NCBI GenBank assembly: GCA_934446285.1
Contig: CAKSEI010000016.1
Span: 1 to 14,768, forward strand
Source: an uncultured Eubacteriales bacterium
GTDB taxonomy: Bacteria; Bacillota; Clostridia; Oscillospirales; CAG-272
Reading direction: 5' to 3'
Length of the DNA stretch: 14,768 bases
The notes below the pieces were generated by a model. That model did no database searches and was not told where the DNA came from. It saw only the letters and a list, made by a program, of their open reading frames with translations. Shown in pieces: positions 13,892 to 14,768 of this stretch. Every line of letters begins with the position of its first letter. The first letter of the stretch is position 1. The translations under genes and the position numbers were made by a program.

Positions 13892-14740
13892 ATGAGAAAC
13901 GGAAAATTATCGGTAATCGTACCGGCATACAATGAACAGGCAACCGTCGCTCTGCTCGCACGCAGCGTGACGGAAACACTCGAAAAGGAAAATATACCGT
14001 TTGATATAGTATTCGTAAACGACGGTTCATCCGACGGAACATGGGGTGAGATAGAGCGTGCCGCGCGTAAGTACGGAAATGTGCACGGAGTATGCTTCGA
14101 CAGGAACTACGGCAAGGACTGCGCGCTTTACGCGGGGCTGTCCGCCTTTTCGGGAGACTGCGCCGCGACGATGGACTGCGATTTGCAGCATCCTCCGCAG
14201 ACTCTGATTACCATGTACAGAATGTGGCAGTCGGGCTGCGACTGCGTGGAGGGAATAAAAAAAGAGCGCGGAGACGCGGGCTCTGCACACGGACTTTGCG
14301 CGGATATTTTTTACTCCCTGTTAAGCGCCGCGGTGGGCAGCGATATGCGCGGCACGTCCGACTTCAAGCTGCTCGACAGAAGTGCGGCGGAAAAGATACT
14401 CGCAAAGCGGACGCACTTTTACCGTGCAGCACCCGTATGCGCGGGTATACACGGTGCGCAAACGGAATACGCAGTCGCCGAGCGGGCGGGCGGAAACACA
14501 AAGTGGTCATTTACCGCTCTCGTGAAGTATATGCTCTTCGCTCTCGCATCTGTATCGCACGCAGCGCTCGCGGTATGTATCACGGCGAGCCTTATAACCG
14601 CCGCCGTCTCGGTACTGTTTTATGCATACTCTCATTATGCCGCGGGCGTGCTCTTCACGCTTTTATTCGTGCCGTGTGCTGCCTGCACCGCTCTGTGCTT
14701 AAAAAAGCCTAAGCGATACGGAATTTTAAAGACGATATAA
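13892..14740 (+). CDS. GtrB/DPM1-like membrane glycosyltransferase, family 2
   Basis: The product has 282 residues. The cytoplasmic GT-A domain (about 1-205) shows SVIVPAYNEQ (7-16), VNDGSSDGTW (42-51), the family segment FDRNYGKDCALYAGL (69-83), the metal-binding D95-C-D97 with LQHPP, DFKLLDR (157-163), and the R-A-G-x-x-T-K segment (198-204). Two membrane helices follow (about 220-245 and 249-270). Enzymes of this type transfer a sugar from a nucleotide sugar to undecaprenyl or dolichyl phosphate, to be used later outside the membrane for wall polymers or surface glycans. The donor cannot be read from the sequence. The C-terminal tail after the second helix is only about 12 residues, so the protein is shorter than the common 310-330. 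GGAG within the end of the lipoprotein gene, 7 bases before the ATG, couples the two. No acceptor-side transferase or flippase is in the window. Confidence 0.88.
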   Translation: MRNGKLSVIVPAYNEQATVALLARSVTETLEKENIPFDIVFVNDGSSDGTWGEIERAARKYGNVHGVCFDRNYGKDCALYAGLSAFSGDCAATMDCDLQHPPQTLITMYRMWQSGCDCVEGIKKERGDAGSAHGLCADIFYSLLSAAVGSDMRGTSDFKLLDRSAAEKILAKRTHFYRAAPVCAGIHGAQTEYAVAERAGGNTKWSFTALVKYMLFALASVSHAALAVCITASLITAAVSVLFYAYSHYAAGVLFTLLFVPCAACTALCLKKPKRYGILKTI

Positions 14741-14745
14741 AACTT

Positions 14746-14768
14746 CCCGGGAGAATACCTCTCCCGGG
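14746..14768 (+). terminator. Probable terminator hairpin after the glycosyltransferase (cut by window end)
   Basis: Arms CCCGGGAGA (14746-14754) and TCTCCCGGG (14760-14768) form a 9-base-pair stem with the loop ATACC, starting 5 bases after the stop codon. The window ends on the last base of the stem, so the expected T-run cannot be seen. Confidence 0.7.

Noticed and set aside
1..14768. CRISPR arrays, tRNA/rRNA genes, insertion sequences, toxin-antitoxin pairs or defence islands
   Set aside because: No regularly spaced repeats, cloverleaf-like segments, transposase or integrase motifs, or defence genes were seen. The WYL regulator alone is not enough to propose a defence locus.

Overview
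The window looks like chromosome from an anaerobic, Gram-positive-type bacterium of the class Clostridia, probably an Oscillospiraceae/Ruminococcaceae-like gut organism. This is inferred from moderately GC-rich codon use, GGAGG-type ribosome binding sites, sigma-A-like promoters, an SLH-domain surface protein, a Cthe_2159-like lipoprotein and the ATP synthase type. No rRNA, tRNA, CRISPR array, insertion sequence or prophage gene was seen. No stretch longer than about 220 bases lacks a gene.

Region 1 (1-2619, all minus strand): a partial SPFH-domain protein with the start of a C-terminal zinc ribbon runs off the left edge. Next come a 73-residue membrane protein and a WYL-domain transcriptional regulator. 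Each of the first two has its own promoter. A 24-base palindrome overlaps the promoter of the small membrane protein, and a 9-base piece of it recurs inside the SPFH promoter, so a shared regulator is possible.

Region 2 (2644-9411, minus strand): a complete F1Fo ATP synthase operon in the order subunit I-like gene, atpB (a), atpE (c), atpF (b), atpH (delta), atpA (alpha), atpG (gamma), atpD (beta), atpC (epsilon). It has a good promoter at one end and a strong terminator at the other. Several genes overlap by 4 bases. Two points stand out. The c subunit carries a second glutamate (E30) in helix 1 besides E63-T64-Y68 in helix 2, the two-carboxylate pattern known from a Na+-driven ATP synthase rotor. 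The epsilon subunit is only 88 residues and lacks the whole C-terminal helical (inhibitory) domain.

Region 3 (9456-12763, minus strand): a HAD-family phosphatase of the phosphoglycolate phosphatase type, followed after 35 bases by a secreted 823-residue protein with a DUF4874/DUF4832-like body and three SLH domains, then a strong terminator. The two genes probably share one transcript, which begins with a structured leader.

Region 4 (12799-14768, plus strand, divergent from region 3): a lipoprotein with a beta-helix, Cthe_2159-like carbohydrate-binding fold and, 4 bases later, a GtrB/DPM1-like membrane glycosyltransferase. A terminator hairpin ends exactly at the window edge. Together, regions 3 and 4 form a small cell-surface/glycan neighbourhood next to the energy operon.
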